A program made the translations under genes and the position numbers. A stretch of 64,000 nt of DNA, taken from NCBI GenBank assembly GCA_963281155.1, contig CAUJLY010000006.1:6262001-6326000 (forward strand). The letters are read 5' to 3'. This DNA comes from Rhabditophanes sp. KR3021. Lineage: Eukaryota; Nematoda; Chromadorea; Rhabditida; Alloionematidae. Positions 13,482 to 27,153 of the stretch are shown piece by piece. Under the pieces are notes generated by a model. The model ran no database searches. It had not been told where the DNA came from and saw nothing but the letters and a program-made list of their open reading frames with translations. Within the stretch, counting starts at the first letter, position 1, and every line of letters starts with the position of its first letter.

Positions 13482-16400
13482 TGTAGTTGATTAATAATAA
13501 TTTGGTTAAAAATGTGTGGTTTGATGTTAAAACAATTAGATTTTAACCATGAAATCTACGTGTACACCACATTCAAAGTAATTGGCTATAGCCAAAAACA
13601 AAATCAATGTGTTTTAGTAGGCAGCAGTATCAGAACGAAGTTTGCTTTACAATTCTCATGATTAAAATCCAATTGATTACACAGATAAAGCGAAGAAGTA
13701 TGTATATTTATATATTACGTTAACATGGTACATTTAGGGGTAGTTATTTGTACAGTGCTCATATACGCAAGCTTGTACAGAGTCTAGATAAAAAATGATA
13801 ATGCGCAATGCAGATGCATGGAAGTATGATAAGATATCAAAGAATGGCCATAAAATTACTTTTTAAAATAAATTCCAAAAACTAATTTTTTATTGTATTT
13901 TACGGGAATAATATTTATATATTAATATATTTGATTCAAATTAATACTATTTACACATGATCTGAAACTATAAACAAATATAAACATGACATTAAAATTT
14001 GACAAAACAAAAAACTACATGTTATTTAACAGCTTTATCTTGACTTATAAGAGTTTTAAAAGCTCTACTAATTTTTAAAAAAACAATTGAATATCTATTT
14101 ATACGGATAATGACTAACATTTTATATTCAAATATATATACAGATAAATAAAAATTGAATGTTTGGTATATTTTTTAATATTGTTATACACTCATGAAAT
14201 ACTAAATTCATTGCTAAAATTAATACAATATTATTTTTAATGAATAACGTCGATGCATTGTCTAGGACATAAATAACTCACTTATTAAAATATTTTCGAA
14301 AATTGATCCACATCATTTTTAGTGTTATTCATCAAAATAATCAAAAAATAAATGGTCATATGTACTAAAAATCATTTGAAAGGAAAATACAAATGTTAAA
14401 TTAAAAAATACAATTTTTAAAGTCAAAATACAGTTTATTTGAAAAAAATTGAATACAGTAGGGTTTTATTATGAATGGCAATAAGATAGAAATATAATGG
14501 TAAAATAAGAATCGAAATAGGCTTGAATAAAAGGAAGAATGTTCTATTTATAATCAAAAATAACAATCATTTATGTCTAGTTTTATGTTTGAAACAAAAT
14601 GTTATTGTGGTCAAGTGTTAAATTTTGTCGCCTCATAAAAATAAAATATTTTTCTAAATTTGAAGATGAAAATAAGCTATTTTTGATTTTATTTATGGAG
14701 GATCTGACCTGAACTGTCAACAATCTGATATATAAAAATTTATTATCCAACAATAATAAATGATATTTGGTGGATTTGAAAGCTTTATTATGTAAAAATA
14801 CCTAAACAGCAAAAATTCTAACCACGATTTTAAAGACGATAAGAAACATAAAAGGTGTATCAAAGAATAAATATCATTTCTGTAAAATTAGCAGACAATC
14901 AAAGTTTAAAATAATTTTTACTATAAAAGAATTAAATTTGATTCTTAATGACCAAAGATAAGAGAAATTTTCAAATAAACACATTTTAAATAAAAATGTT
15001 ACATATAACAAACTGGAATCTTTTTACATCCTTTTTAATGTCCAATCTGATTTTGAAAAAAATAGTTATGCTAAGAAATGGTATCCAAATGAACAAAATA
15101 TGCTAGATGACATAATTTGAACAAAAAGTTAGGTGCAATAATACGGGAATAAAGAGCGTTAACTATTTTGGAATGGATTTACATATTTTTCAAATGGTGT
15201 GAATTTACAAAGCACATGTGCGTAATATGTTATCAAATAGGAAAAAATCAAAATTAAAGTTTAATGTATGCTAATGAAATCAAATGATAAATGCAATATA
15301 GACGAAAAATTGTTATGATCAGGTATTAATAGAATGATAACTTGACTAAAGGAGTTTATTGACTGTATAACTTGATAAAAAATGACTTATTTCCCAACAT
15401 TTTGCCATATTTTTGATTTATTAATGGGAAGCCAAATACAAAACATCTAGTTAGTGACTAACATCGATGGACAAGTAATCTTTTTTATAATTTTTATTTT
15501 TGAATAATTCATATTTTCTGTACCACAAACAGAGACAAATGAATGCAATGTAAAGGAGGAACTGATTGACGTTGGTAAGCTTTGAAAAGCATAAAATAAC
15601 TGAATTTTGTGATTATATACAAAGGTATTCAGCAATTAGTTAATAACCAAAAAGTACATTAAAATTTTCTTATCATTGTACCTATTACCTGTACTGCTTT
15701 TACACTTTAGTTATCTGTAAGTATCAAGTAGAAGTGTCATATTAAATTGACTTCAGATATAAATGTCAGGAAGAGTATTGTGATATAAAGATTGTTTAGG
15801 AATGGGATGTATATTCGGAGAACATTCATACAATGGCATTCACTTATGGCAAATGACATAAGTTGTAATTATCAAAATAAATGCACACCTCTTATTTATT
15901 AACAGAAGCTTTCATGAACAGTCAAATTACATCATGCATATGCCAAGTATAAATAATATCTGTTATTTCTGAACATTACAAAACTTCTGTTGTTACTTCT
16001 AATATCAAAGAGAAAGAACTTATGTTTAAATGTTGGAAACGTTGGTGATATTTCGCAAATTAAAAACAGTTGTTGAAGTCTATTTAGTTTAGATATGATC
16101 AAATGAAGAAAGTGTCAACTGTTATATGTACGTAAATGTATATGTATAAAGTTTTGTTTGAAAAAGCTTTTGAACTTTTCGGACAGCCATTTCTAGAATT
16201 AATTTTTTCATTGTTTTTAAAAGAAACCAATTATTTTGTAAGCTACTTTTGTGAATGATCCTTAATTTACAGATTATTTTTAATAAAGCTTAAAAGATTG
16301 TGTGATTAATATTGTTGACATGAATTACTATTGGATATACACCATATCAGATTGTTTACTGCTTCAAAGGAAAAAAGGCTGAATGTAAAAATTAATTTCT

Positions 16401-18065
16401 GATTATAATTGTCTTGCTAAATGAAAATAAGCAATTCATCAGATTTTACATATAAAGAATTCGACGGAAAAAAATTCAAATTTTGCAAAAGTATTTCCTC
16501 ATAGTTGAACCTGAAATTCCCTAAATTAGTCCGTAATATTTTTTGTAAAATATTTAAATACCTCCCATGCCCAGCAGAAAAGAGACATTGAAGATCTGTT
16601 TGATGATTTAGGTATAAAAATACATTGGCTTTCAAACTGCATTAACAACATTTATATAAAGTATATATTTCTCCAGGATCATAGGGTTAAAGAGTCAAAG
16701 ACCTTGACTTTTCCCAGACTTGCTCCAGGAATGAGTCTTAAACTGTATTTCTAAAAAAACTGAGTCTAGTGGCATATTTATAAAATTAAGAGCTTAAAGG
16801 GTTCGCTTGCTAGGATGACTAATAAGGGAAGACCCCAAATGGTAAGAAAATATTTTTTTGCACTATGTTTATAAGTGTCAAAATAAGTTTACATTAATCA
16901 ACGCTCTTATGTAGAAAGTTAAAATCTCATTTGGTTAGGCCGTCTGCAAGACAATGATAAAAAAGAAGTCTCGAAAGGTGTATTCCTAATCTGGTGTAAT
17001 ATTAAAATAAAAAAATAATATTTTTTGCAGAATTTATTACAACCTGCCCGTATAAAAAAGAGCTAAGAAGACTGTAGTTACGGTTAAAACATATTAAATC
17101 ATTTAAAAGCTTTTTTCTTGAACTGATCAAGTATCAAATATGAGCGAATGGTTTGCTGTAGAACAATCCTTTTCCCTGAAATAATAATTACTCATAATAT
17201 TACATGTTGAAAAATTACAAAACAATTTTATTTGTTTTAAATATTTAAATTTCATGGAATATAAACCGTCAAATACTTTGAAAGCTCTGAATCATTTATT
17301 AGTATCATATTATTTCAATTTAAATTGAATGGACTATAATGCTAAGTTTGTCTTATTCATAATTCATACAACGTTTTAAATTAATATCATGCTTCAGTTT
17401 ATTTGAAGGTTTTTACCTTTTGAAAGTTATATTAGTGAATAAATAAACTTGTACGTGGTTTAAAAATTATAAGATTACAGTTTACCATTTTGTCTCGAAT
17501 TGGTTTCTTCTTAGCGTAATATATTTGAACTTATACCAAGGATCTCTATAATTTTGTAATTACATCCGTATTAGTTTGTTATTTATTGTCTTGTAAAATG
17601 AAACAATATATCATTTTGTATGTAAACCAAATGAATTGAAGAGTGCTACATTGCAATATAGGTTGTATTCTTTATTGTATACAATTAATTTTTTGCCGAA
17701 CTGGAGCTATCATTCATAGCTTATGATATTAAAATTGCCACTTACACATCAATATTATTACATAAATTTTTATGAAAGTGGCTCCTGTCGTCTTATTTTA
17801 GGTATTTTTTGATGTAATTGACACATATTAGATTTATACTTATTCGTTAAAGCAGAGCATGTAATTCAGTTTTTATTTTATAATTGAAACACATTCATCA
17901 CTCTTTGTATGAGTTTACAAACACGAAATTAATTCTAGACATTCAGGAAAGCCTTAACCCTATGATATATCTCTCATTCTTTGAATTTTGACTTAGCTGA
18001 ACCTAGCAATGGCCCATTGTCTTCACTGTCAGTTATTTTACAAAGGAAAATTAACTTATTTCCAG
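13482..18065. other. 4.6 kb AT-rich intergenic region
   Basis: Lies between the P5B ATPase start and the small membrane-protein gene. It contains only short, low-complexity open frames (such as 15447-15635 and 16417-16635) with no family signal. The one structured element seen is the dispersed repeat copy at 16846-16995. Confidence 0.6.
16846..16995 (+). repeat. Dispersed repeat, copy A
   Basis: About 150 bp matching 48461-48628 in the same orientation, with an internal indel of about 15-20 bp. Shared blocks include AAAATATTTTTTTG, AGTGTCAAAATA, CTCTTATGTA, AATGATAAAAAAGAAG and ATCTGGT. No terminal inverted repeat, target-site duplication or coding capacity was recognised. It could be a decayed short transposon (MITE or SINE) or a non-coding RNA gene family. 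Confidence 0.65.
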
Positions 18066-18077
18066 CGAAGAAGTCTG

Positions 18078-18377
18078 ATGCATGCAATTATTTTGAACAA
18101 TTCTAGTAAGTGTATTGTATTTTGCTACTTCACCAGTACTTTTATATTTATTTCAGGAGAAGATGCTGGAAACTATTCCGAAAGCAATCCACTGATTACT
18201 CCAGTTCCCCACACTACCAGCTTTATCAATTTGTTCTTGATTTTGTGCATCTTTATTGCTTTTCTTGTAATGATCGTCATTTGCGCTCTTTACGGTTCCT
18301 GCCCAACTGAGGATGATGAGGACGAAGATGAGTTTGACTTTAATGCAGTTATTCCACTCAGAGAAAATTTATTCTAA
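18078..18377 (+). CDS. Small single-pass membrane protein with acidic tail
   Basis: Not recognised. Exons 18078-18105 and 18157-18377, joined across a 51-nt intron with a strong GTAAGT donor and TTTCAG acceptor, encode 82 residues. The preceding TTTCCAG at 18065 is a likely trans-splice or 5'-UTR acceptor, which favours the ATG at 18078 over an in-frame ATG at 18009 that would add 23 residues. Layout: a short polar N-terminus, one hydrophobic helix (about residues 33-54, LFLILCIFIAFLVMIVICAL), then a D/E-rich stretch (EDDEDEDEFDF) and a short tail. The intron is a multiple of three with no stop, so the unspliced form would also be open. The gene converges on the CtBP gene, with 268 bp between stop codons. 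Confidence 0.7.
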   Translation: MHAIILNNSSKCIVFCYFTSTFIFISGEDAGNYSESNPLITPVPHTTSFINLFLILCIFIAFLVMIVICALYGSCPTEDDEDEDEFDFNAVIPLRENLF

Positions 18378-18645
18378 TTTAGCCTTGTAATACCATTTAG
18401 AACAAACCACAATTTATTCCAATTAAAAAACTCGAAAAACCAAAAAATTACTTCAAAATACAATAAGCAACAGCTGTTTATTTTTACAAAAAATACTGAA
18501 AAACAAAGATTTAAAAAATATATACTAGATTTATAATATCCATTACAAAACATATTACATTCTTGTCATACTATTAATTTTTTTGTTCCAATGAGATAGT
18601 ATAAAATAAAAAAATGTGCGATTCAGTTGCTACCAGATGAGATTT

Positions 18646-21600
18646 TTAATGAGCATCATTTGTGATTCCTGGACTCTCAGAAGACTTGTTATGATGTTCG
18701 GACCAATTCATGTCGGGTGAAACGTCCGAAATGTTTTCCATTGCTTCTTCCTTCCATTCTTTAATTTCTATGTTTTCATTGTTAAGAGATGTTTGTGTGT
18801 TTTCTTTCGGTTCTTCGGTATCCATAGCCTCCGATTTCGTTTTAATGTTTTCAAGAGGCGAACTGCTAAGTAACATTTGTTCATTTGGTTGTTCCTGGGC
18901 ATCAATAACTTTACTTCTTTCAACAATACAAGAGGGCGGTGTCTCCGGTTTGGTTACTTCACTTTCAACGATCTTAATAACCTCTGTTAATGCACTTTCA
19001 TGTGTATTAATCAAATTGGCAGGCTCACTATTGGGTGAAATTGAATTTTCAGATACCAAACCCTGTGAAATACCATTAGAAGTTGGTAAAACAGAGACAG
19101 GCAGACTTTTAACTTGCATCTTTGTGTTTAAAAGATTGTTAATCAATGGAGCCGTAGATATAGGCAAAGTAGGTTGTTGGTATGATTGAATGGGCGATAA
19201 ATTACTGCTTCCAGCCATAGATGTCATTTGATGTTGGGAGACATTAGCTGCAACTAAATTATTTATTTGGTTAAAGTTATTGCGAATCATACTCATGTTT
19301 GCATTTTGTTGCTGATTAATACCCATTAGCATTTGATTTGGAAATCTAAATGCATTCATATTATTAACATTTGGTCTCCATTGTTCGGGAATTTTATTAG
19401 GATTGAACTTCATACCAAGAGCTGCAGCTGCCAGTTGTTCGTTCATTGGATTCATAGTAGGAGTCATTGCGCAAGGAGTTGTTTGAGCTGAAATCGGCAT
19501 GTTGGGATTGACATATGGTGCTACAGTTGGATTTCTTCTAATAGTGGGGTTGCCCTTATTCATCAGAAAATATACTATTTCTGCCTTATTGACACAATTT
19601 TCAAGATCATGAGGAAAACGACCTTGAATTGAACGGCGAACTTCATGGGCAGCAGCTGTTCGTAACTCTGTGCATCCGACATCTGAATACCAGGCTGTAT
19701 TAGGGGTATTTATGACGTTTTGGTAGGAAGACAAAATATTAGTATTAGGATCGTATGGTTCCACACTGTGACAATCTAAAGCTGCTCCTCTTACCATGCC
19801 CTTATTCAATGCTCCAGCTAAAGAACGATCGTGAATTAATCCTCCCGAACTTGTATTCACAATAAAGCATCCACGCTTAACTTGCTTTAAAGTTTCTTCG
19901 TTAATAATATGCTTGGTTGTTTCATTTAATGGGCAATGCAATGAAATACAATCAGAAATCTTAAGCAAGGCGTCTAAAGCCTCGGCCTTTTCAATTCCCA
20001 AGGCCTTGTCTATTCCAGATTGGATAAGAGGGTCAAAAAAGACGACTCTAAATCCAAATGCCTTTGCACGCACAGCAACAGCCATTCCAACACGGCCCAT
20101 CCCAATAAGACCAAGGACGGAATTTCTAATGCGTATTGTGCCAGCTGCAGCCTCTTTAATACCTTCAAGTGGTAAGCTTTTATTCAAATCAGCAGAGATT
20201 TTAGCTAAAAAATACGTTTTGCGATACAAATTCAAAATTGAACATAGGGTGGAATCAGCGACCTCTTCAATGCACTCTGCTCCAGTTATACAAACGGCAA
20301 TTCCCAAGCTGGAAGCAGCATTAACATCAATATTACCCAAATCGGATCCAATTCTTACAATAAGTTTGAGATTTTTGAACTTTTCTAAATCTTCTCTGCC
20401 TAAATTGATATTATGCCAACTCATAGCAGCAATGGCTTCATTGAAAACTTTGTCATGGATCTCAGAAGTCACACTGGCGTCACAAAAGGCAACCGTCGCC
20501 ACATCTTTTAAAATAGGCATTTCTACAGAGCAATCTCTCGCATCTAAAACGGCCACTAATGGTCTGTTTGATAACGCAGTTCTTTGCTGGACAGCCACTG
20601 AAAACATGATAAATAATCATTGTAATATTTATTTTGAATTTTATTTAACTTACTGTTATTGAATATATTTGGAAATGATCCGAAATTCAACGCAGAAAGA
20701 GAATTAATTGGAGAGGGTGCGGTATTATTATGACTTCCGAAAATTGAAGTGGAACTTGTAGTAGCTGAATCAGTTGGAGTAGAAATCAAATGATTACTTC
20801 CAAAGTCGGCTGAATCTGAAATATATGCTTATTAAATGATTCCAAAAAATAATATTATTAGAGGCATAAATTGTCGAGACTTTTATTCAAATGAGGCAAC
20901 ACTGTCATGTCATTTGGCATCTTATATCAGTTTTAATGTGTTAGACTAATTCTATATACTCAAGTGACATACATTTATTTATAAATAAATTTAGTCATCT
21001 AGATATAAACTGATATATAAGGATAAATTTAAAAAGCAAGTGTAGTTAAAAGATGACAACAGTCTTCAAGACAAAGTATTTGACAACAAATGTTTGGTAA
21101 ATTGAGAGATTTATCTTTTATTCCATTAGATTTATTGCAATTAATGAGCTGCTTGGTTAAAGTTTGTATTGTGTATATATCATGCTAAGTTCCCATATAA
21201 TTGACAGAAGACTTGAATAATATGAGGAAATAAATTACTATGGCTAGTAATACTATAATAAAGGACTGAAATGCTTAATCAACTTAACTCACAACATTAA
21301 ACTTCTAACCATTTATGGTAAGATTAAAAATCACTCAACTTGAAGTTATTGTTCACGTTTAAATGGATATGCAATTTAAGTTACTTAGTATTAGCCATAC
21401 TACTTGATAGTAAGCTACTGCGATCACAGATACTTCCTAATATAAAAGTGCTTACAATGTTTGTGTAAATAGGAACACGGGCAATTATTTGATTTTCTAA
21501 ATGGAATTAAGTTATCAAATTAAAGGAAAAGTTTGTTAACTTGTATAAAATATAATTTTTTATATATGTCGTGATGACTCTCGTAAACGTCATGCTCATG

Positions 21601-24600
21601 GTATATATCATAAATTCGCGCGTCGCCATCATCATTTATCGTTGTTCATAACAAATATAGAGAATCATATATGCACCCCAAACAACTACCACTTTATATA
21701 TATTTTTTATAATAAAAGTTAAAAGAGGCCTCGATAAAATACTTTTCAAATGAATTTCAATATTCAATAACTTATTTATAATTAATTAGAATGTTTACGT
21801 TTAATCTTATTACGGCAAAAAATATGTATACATGTCTAAGGAAATTATTAACAAAGTTAATATAAAATAATCACAAATGGATGGGTACAATACAATTCGA
21901 CTATTGTTACGTCAGCAGTGCCTTTGAATGATAACTTGGGTGTTATAAAATCTACAAGGTAAACAACATTTGTGATCTAAAGCGGACTCAGAACCAAAAA
22001 TTTATACAAAAGTTGCAACTCTCTTTCTATTGTAATTTTTTATTTCTTGAAGGTTAAATATTTTAAAAGTGTACCCGTTCAATTTTTGAAAACACAATAT
22101 GACTTGTTACAGCGACGATGTTTAACGTAACGACTGCAGCATTACATATTTTATTATACACCTGCCACCTACTGAACTTAATCATAAATCTTAAATTTTT
22201 GAATGTTTATTACTTTCAATACTCACACAGTCATCAACATCAGTCGAAGGGTAAAGGTTAGGTTAGTTTGGGTAGTTATAGTAAAAGGTCGATTGTGTAT
22301 GTGACATTAATATTTTATAGACAAAATCAAAATTAACAGTGATATATATATGCAGCCATTGCGGATGAATTTGTTTTATATCGAAATCGAAGGGATAGTG
22401 CAAAGGCGGATCAAAATAAGATTTTTCTTTCATTTTGAAGTATAATAGTATTCACGCATATATGAATATACTCGCAAAACACAACGACTTTGTTCTACTT
22501 TCGCCCAAATTTTGATATTGCGTGATTGAAAGTCAAAATGAAGACAAATGACCTTTACCACTAGTTATTATGGCTTGATGACACTACAAAATTTAAGCCG
22601 TAGGTCTGTTACATATACAAACTTATTTGTTAACAAACATTTAAAATTATTTTTTAACCCCTACCAATGCAACGAACACAAACATCATAGAAACTTTTTC
22701 ACTTCATAACATTTATCATCTATAATAATGCCTAAAGACACAAAATTACTCCTGACAAAGATGCATTATAATGTACAGAAATTTCATATATACATATAAT
22801 AATAAAATGAAAGTGTGTGTATTGAAGCTTATTTAATGAAAAGAGGGCGCTAACATTATTACTTAATATTTATACACTTATTATCAAAAAATAAAAGAAA
22901 CATCAATATATTTACAAATTTATACTTACGTATAGGGAGAATATAAATGTTGATGTAAAAAGATTCACACAATATGTGGAGCTCTTCCTTCATAATAACA
23001 ATCCAAAGGATAGCCAAACTTAATAAAAGACAGTCTTGAAGATGAATAGTTCTTTATCAAATATAAAGTGTTAATGCTTTTTAAATTATTTCATTTAGAA
23101 TGCTCAAGTGTCTCAAAAATTGAAAGCATTCAAATTAAGTTTTTGATGTTCAGTTAATTTAGATATCAAAATCAAAAAATATTTCTTTTGTTTATAAAAT
23201 CGGGAATTACTTTTTATTGACATAAAGTAGCCCCTTATTTGATGGCTATTTCAAAATAGCCAAATAGAAATATTTATATCTTACAGATACTTACTTATAT
23301 GCATATTTTGCACAATTTATGTAACTTTTTTATGTAAAAAATACATTTATTTTGGTTGTGCCATAATAGTTGTTGTATATATTGTCATCATTATCAAGAA
23401 AAATTTTTGATGGGGAACATTCGTAGTTAACAATTGTAGTTTTACAATCCAAAGAAAGTTATGAAGTATGCACAGAATGAAATGGTAGTGATTAAATGGG
23501 TATGTTTCATTGAAATCGTGATTAAGCTAATAAGGAAAGTTGGCATGCCAACCCTTCCATAATTTATAAGCAAAGATTTAGCTGGCAAAAGTTTAAGTAT
23601 TGGAAATTTATTAAATGTAAGTTAAAGGGAGAATAAATCAAGAGCGAAACAACGGAGTAGATTATATGGCAATAGAGCTATGCCAATTGTTTTTATTATC
23701 ATTCTTAAATGGTCTCTAATTTTTTATAGTCTCAAAATTAATTGACCATGATTAAAATATATAACACATATACAATTTATCATATGAAAGTAATAGTCCT
23801 TACAAAAGTTTATATTAAATATATCTTGCAAATTTTAATTTTATTAAAATAAGAAACTTACCCCGACTGTTGACTCTGAAAGATGGTGGCAATAATAAAG
23901 AACTTAATGCTGGGGGCGTATTTGCGATTGTTGAGATGGAAGTTGCATTTCATATTAGTTAAACCAATTGGATCTCCATTTGGTTTTAACATTGCCGAGA
24001 CATATGATTTGCTTGAATCAAATTGAGCTTGAAAAGTCGGGTGATTAAAATATTCCACAGTATTATCACCGACACAATATTTCATCCTCTTGATTCCATT
24101 CTTTTTCGAATTCATGTTAAGAGACGCTGAGCTAGAAGAAGAACTAGATAATGGAGATTGAGGTGGTATTAATAAGGATTGATTATTTATACACGAAACT
24201 GGGCGCCTTCTTTTATCAATTGATGATTTTGATTCTTTTGGAGGTAGCTTTATAGATATAGGTGCATCAAGCTGAAAAGCAATAAAACAATCACAAAAGC
24301 AAGCAATAATGAGACAAGAAAGGTGGTGGATATAATTTTTTTATGAAATATACTCTACTTAAAGAAGCTTAAATATATTTCAAAGCATTTAATAAACAAC
24401 ACGCTATCTACGTGGTGTTTGTACCTTAAAATATTCAAATTAAGCATGGAGAAAAAGCAAATTTAGTACGTAGGTAGAAAATCATAAACTGAGAAAAAGT
24501 TTAAACCATCTAAATAGCAACAACATAAAAATTAATAAGCCTTTTACAGGTAATGAATAGTAAAGCATGGGATTTAATGAGAATTGTTAAGTACTATTTT

Positions 24601-25130
24601 GAAGTATACACACTATTAAAATTGTAAAATTGTACGACTATATTAACAAACTATTTAACTATGATTAGAAATCTCGAAGTGTGTACTCTGATTTCTCACT
24701 ATATTTGTTATTAATATTCCTCGACACAATAATTAGAAAGCAAATTAATTTTTTGATTGTATATTGTAATTAGCAAAAGCATTTCCAATATATGCATGCA
24801 TTTATATAACATCAATTTTACATTCAAGAATATTAGATAATGAATTTGCTTACCTGAGGATCCGGTACTGGTATGTCGCCTTCTTTTTTTTCTCCTCCCT
24901 CAAAGTGTGCTGAACATATACGTAACTTAAAAGTAATGACATGTTATTGTTTGAATTGACTAATTAATTACCTGACTAACAACTGTTTCCTCTGTTCTAC
25001 CAATGGCATTCAGCCATCGTTGCCTAAGAACTTGCGGTCTTTTGGGAATGCGATAAAAATGACGATTATCCTCTTGCCCTCTGTATCTGGATCTGAATTT
25101 GCAATTTGGAAAACCACAGGTAGTTGGCAT
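18646..25130 (-). CDS. ctbp-1: THAP-domain C-terminal-binding protein (CtBP corepressor), frame broken once
   Basis: Exons: 25130-24972, 24925-24854, 24271-23862, 20815-20654, 20597-18646; about 917 residues. Residues 1-76 are a THAP C2CH zinc finger (MPTTCGFPNC... ICSAHF). A Ser/Pro-rich linker runs to about 268. The D-2-hydroxyacid dehydrogenase-like CtBP core follows, with the conserved DCSVEMPILKDVATVAFCDA entry and a GMGRVG NAD-binding loop. A long Asn/Gln/Ser-rich tail ends the protein. Family knowledge: it binds PxDLS-type repressors and corepresses transcription, and nematode CtBP can contact DNA through the THAP domain. Two catalytic positions are changed: Arg to Ser in NTSSGG (19846-19848) and His to Asn in TPNTAW (19699-19701); the EP glutamate is kept. 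The frame slips once in the linker at the T3 run 23948-23950. The intron at 20816-23861 is 3 kb, exceptional here, and could house an internal promoter. Confidence 0.95.
20816..23861 (-). other. 3.0 kb intron of the CtBP gene
   Basis: GTAAGT donor at the high end and ATATTTCAG acceptor at the low end. Flanking exons join in phase. No nested gene was recognised on either strand. It separates the THAP-linker exons from the dehydrogenase exons, so transcription starting inside it would give a CtBP without THAP; that is inference only. Confidence 0.6.
23948..23950 (-). other. One-base frame break in the CtBP linker
   Basis: Upstream the frame reads ...GDPIGLTNM. Downstream, the frame that splices correctly into the next exon reads ATSISTIANTPPALSS. 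The original frame instead runs to a stop at the donor and gives a hydrophobic peptide unlike the linker. Dropping one A from the coding AAA joins the two. Confidence 0.65.
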
Positions 25131-27153
25131 GGTAGATATTGTTTATTCTCCTTGATTAAATATATTTATCAAATTACTTTTTCAAACAAATAAATTCAGT
25201 GTACCTATAAATAACGGTTTAATTTGAGTTGATAAAGAATGAATATATGTTTACGTACAAGTAAAATAATATAATATGATAATTTTTCCATTGATAGCGT
25301 CAACTTTTAAATTCTTTGATAAAATTTTTTATCCTTTTAAACCATCATTTAACAATTCATCCAAGAAATATGATTAGGAAACGTATTTGGATAAAAAACA
25401 TTTCAACACAATGCCAAGCATTTCATTGACACGTAAAAAATTTTATCAAAAAGTATAGTATTATTGGTTAAAGGCAACTTAGTAGATAATGATGATGCCT
25501 ATTTTTTCTCAAGTTAACAAATTTGTGGTTGAGAGTAAGTGGTTGGTGGATAAGTTGTGTTTAAAAAGAAAGAGCCGTGAGTGATAACTTTTGGAAGGCA
25601 AAATTAAGTTTGTGGAAATTGTTGTTAAGAAACGGCATTTGTAATTAGTAAGTTACGTTAAATGTTTAGAAATTTGATACCATGGTTTGGAACTTTTGAT
25701 AACAAAAAGAATATTTGAAGGATGTCTTTGAGAAAAGCTTCTCTCTGACAAAGAGAAGACTGGCAGTAGAAGTAAAAGTATATTATTTTTTATATGATAT
25801 TTAGAAATAAAAGTAATACACCTCCAGATACGTTATACTAAAGCTGATTATTTGAAAAGAAATGAGAGTTTGTTTGCCATACTCAATTCCTGTTTTTTTG
25901 GTTAAAATCGTCTGTGGAAGTCATATAATGAAGTATCTATTTTAAGTCATAAACAAAGTCTCAACATTTTATAAAAATTACAAAATGAACAAAAATTTGT
26001 ACAGTAACAGAAATAATTAATAGCAAAAATATGTCTTCAATTTTAGATCAAGATAAATTCAAACTTATTTCAACGTATAGTTTTAAAATGATGGGTAAGA
26101 TACGATTTTGTTGTAAAAGTATGGTATATGGTGTCAAAGGAAGAATATTTTAAATGGTGAGGCGGGCAAAATTTCTCTTGTTAATAAAAGTCAAGAACAT
26201 TCTTAAGCAACACCAATAATAAAGCGGTCTAAATCATGTGTTTGATTAAGTTAAATATTCCTTAATAGCTACTCAATTTTATTTCCTTTAAATTGATCTT
26301 CAAAGGTTCATTAAAACAATAAAATTAGAGTATCCTAATAAGTAAATTTCCGTTCTTAATGACTCTATGATGGGTGTTGTATTGATGAAGTGAAGGCAAA
26401 GTTAAATGTACAAAAATATAAGTGTTAACGAACTACTTAAATGGGTTCGCCTGTGGATAAGGGAAAATAATTAAATTGAGTCTTGAAAGAAGAAAGTTAA
26501 TGAAAGCTTATTGTCTAACCTCCAAAAGATGATTAAACATATTACATCAAATCTTCGCCACATATAATGTTCATAAAGAGTATATAAATAAATGTAGTAC
26601 AGGAAATGCCTACAAATGGTGTGTGGTAGAAGAAAGTATAGGAGTGCTGATGACGATGGGTGTTTGGAAGTTTGGAGCATAAGTCGGAAGTCATTACAGC
26701 GAAGAGTACTTGGCTGCCCGAAGTAATGAGAGGAAGTGTAGCCGATTTGGTTACGAAAAGTTTGAGAAGATGAGTTTAGAGTTGACAATAAATGGTTAAA
26801 TATTAGAGAATTGATAAAATTTAAAGCGAGAATTGTTGAAAATAAGATGGGTGTAAAGAAAACATGATGAACCCGAACGACATATGACACTTCTACAATG
26901 AAGTCTTTTCTTACAGGATTTGTCCAAAACAAATGTATTCATTTATAAATTTATTTATGTAAGTCATGTAATTTGCAATTATAATTCTTGCAATTTACAG
27001 TTAAGCTTATTCTTTTATATTATGGAATTCTGGTTTTTTGGCAAAATCACTTTCTATTAAAACTTTTTTATCCTACAACTTATTAGCCCACAAAACCTTA
27101 TTCTAATATTATTTTTGCAAGAGATAATTTAGACGAACTTAAGTGAAAAATTG
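25131..27153. other. 2 kb upstream of CtBP without a supported gene
   Basis: Presumably the CtBP promoter and 5' UTR at the low end. The 153-codon open frame at 26471-26932 (-) has no family signal, and its composition resembles noncoding AT-rich DNA. No RNA gene was recognised. Confidence 0.5.

Noticed and set aside
16680..16740. Palindromic stretch (AAGACC...GTCTT) thought to be a tRNA or SL RNA
   Set aside because: No cloverleaf, no A/B boxes, no Sm site and no splice-leader core could be found.
18710..20662. Long plus-strand open frames opposite CtBP
   Set aside because: They mirror the CtBP coding exon and encode no recognisable protein.
26471..26932. 153-codon minus-strand open frame
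   Set aside because: No domain, no convincing splice partner, and composition like neighbouring noncoding DNA.
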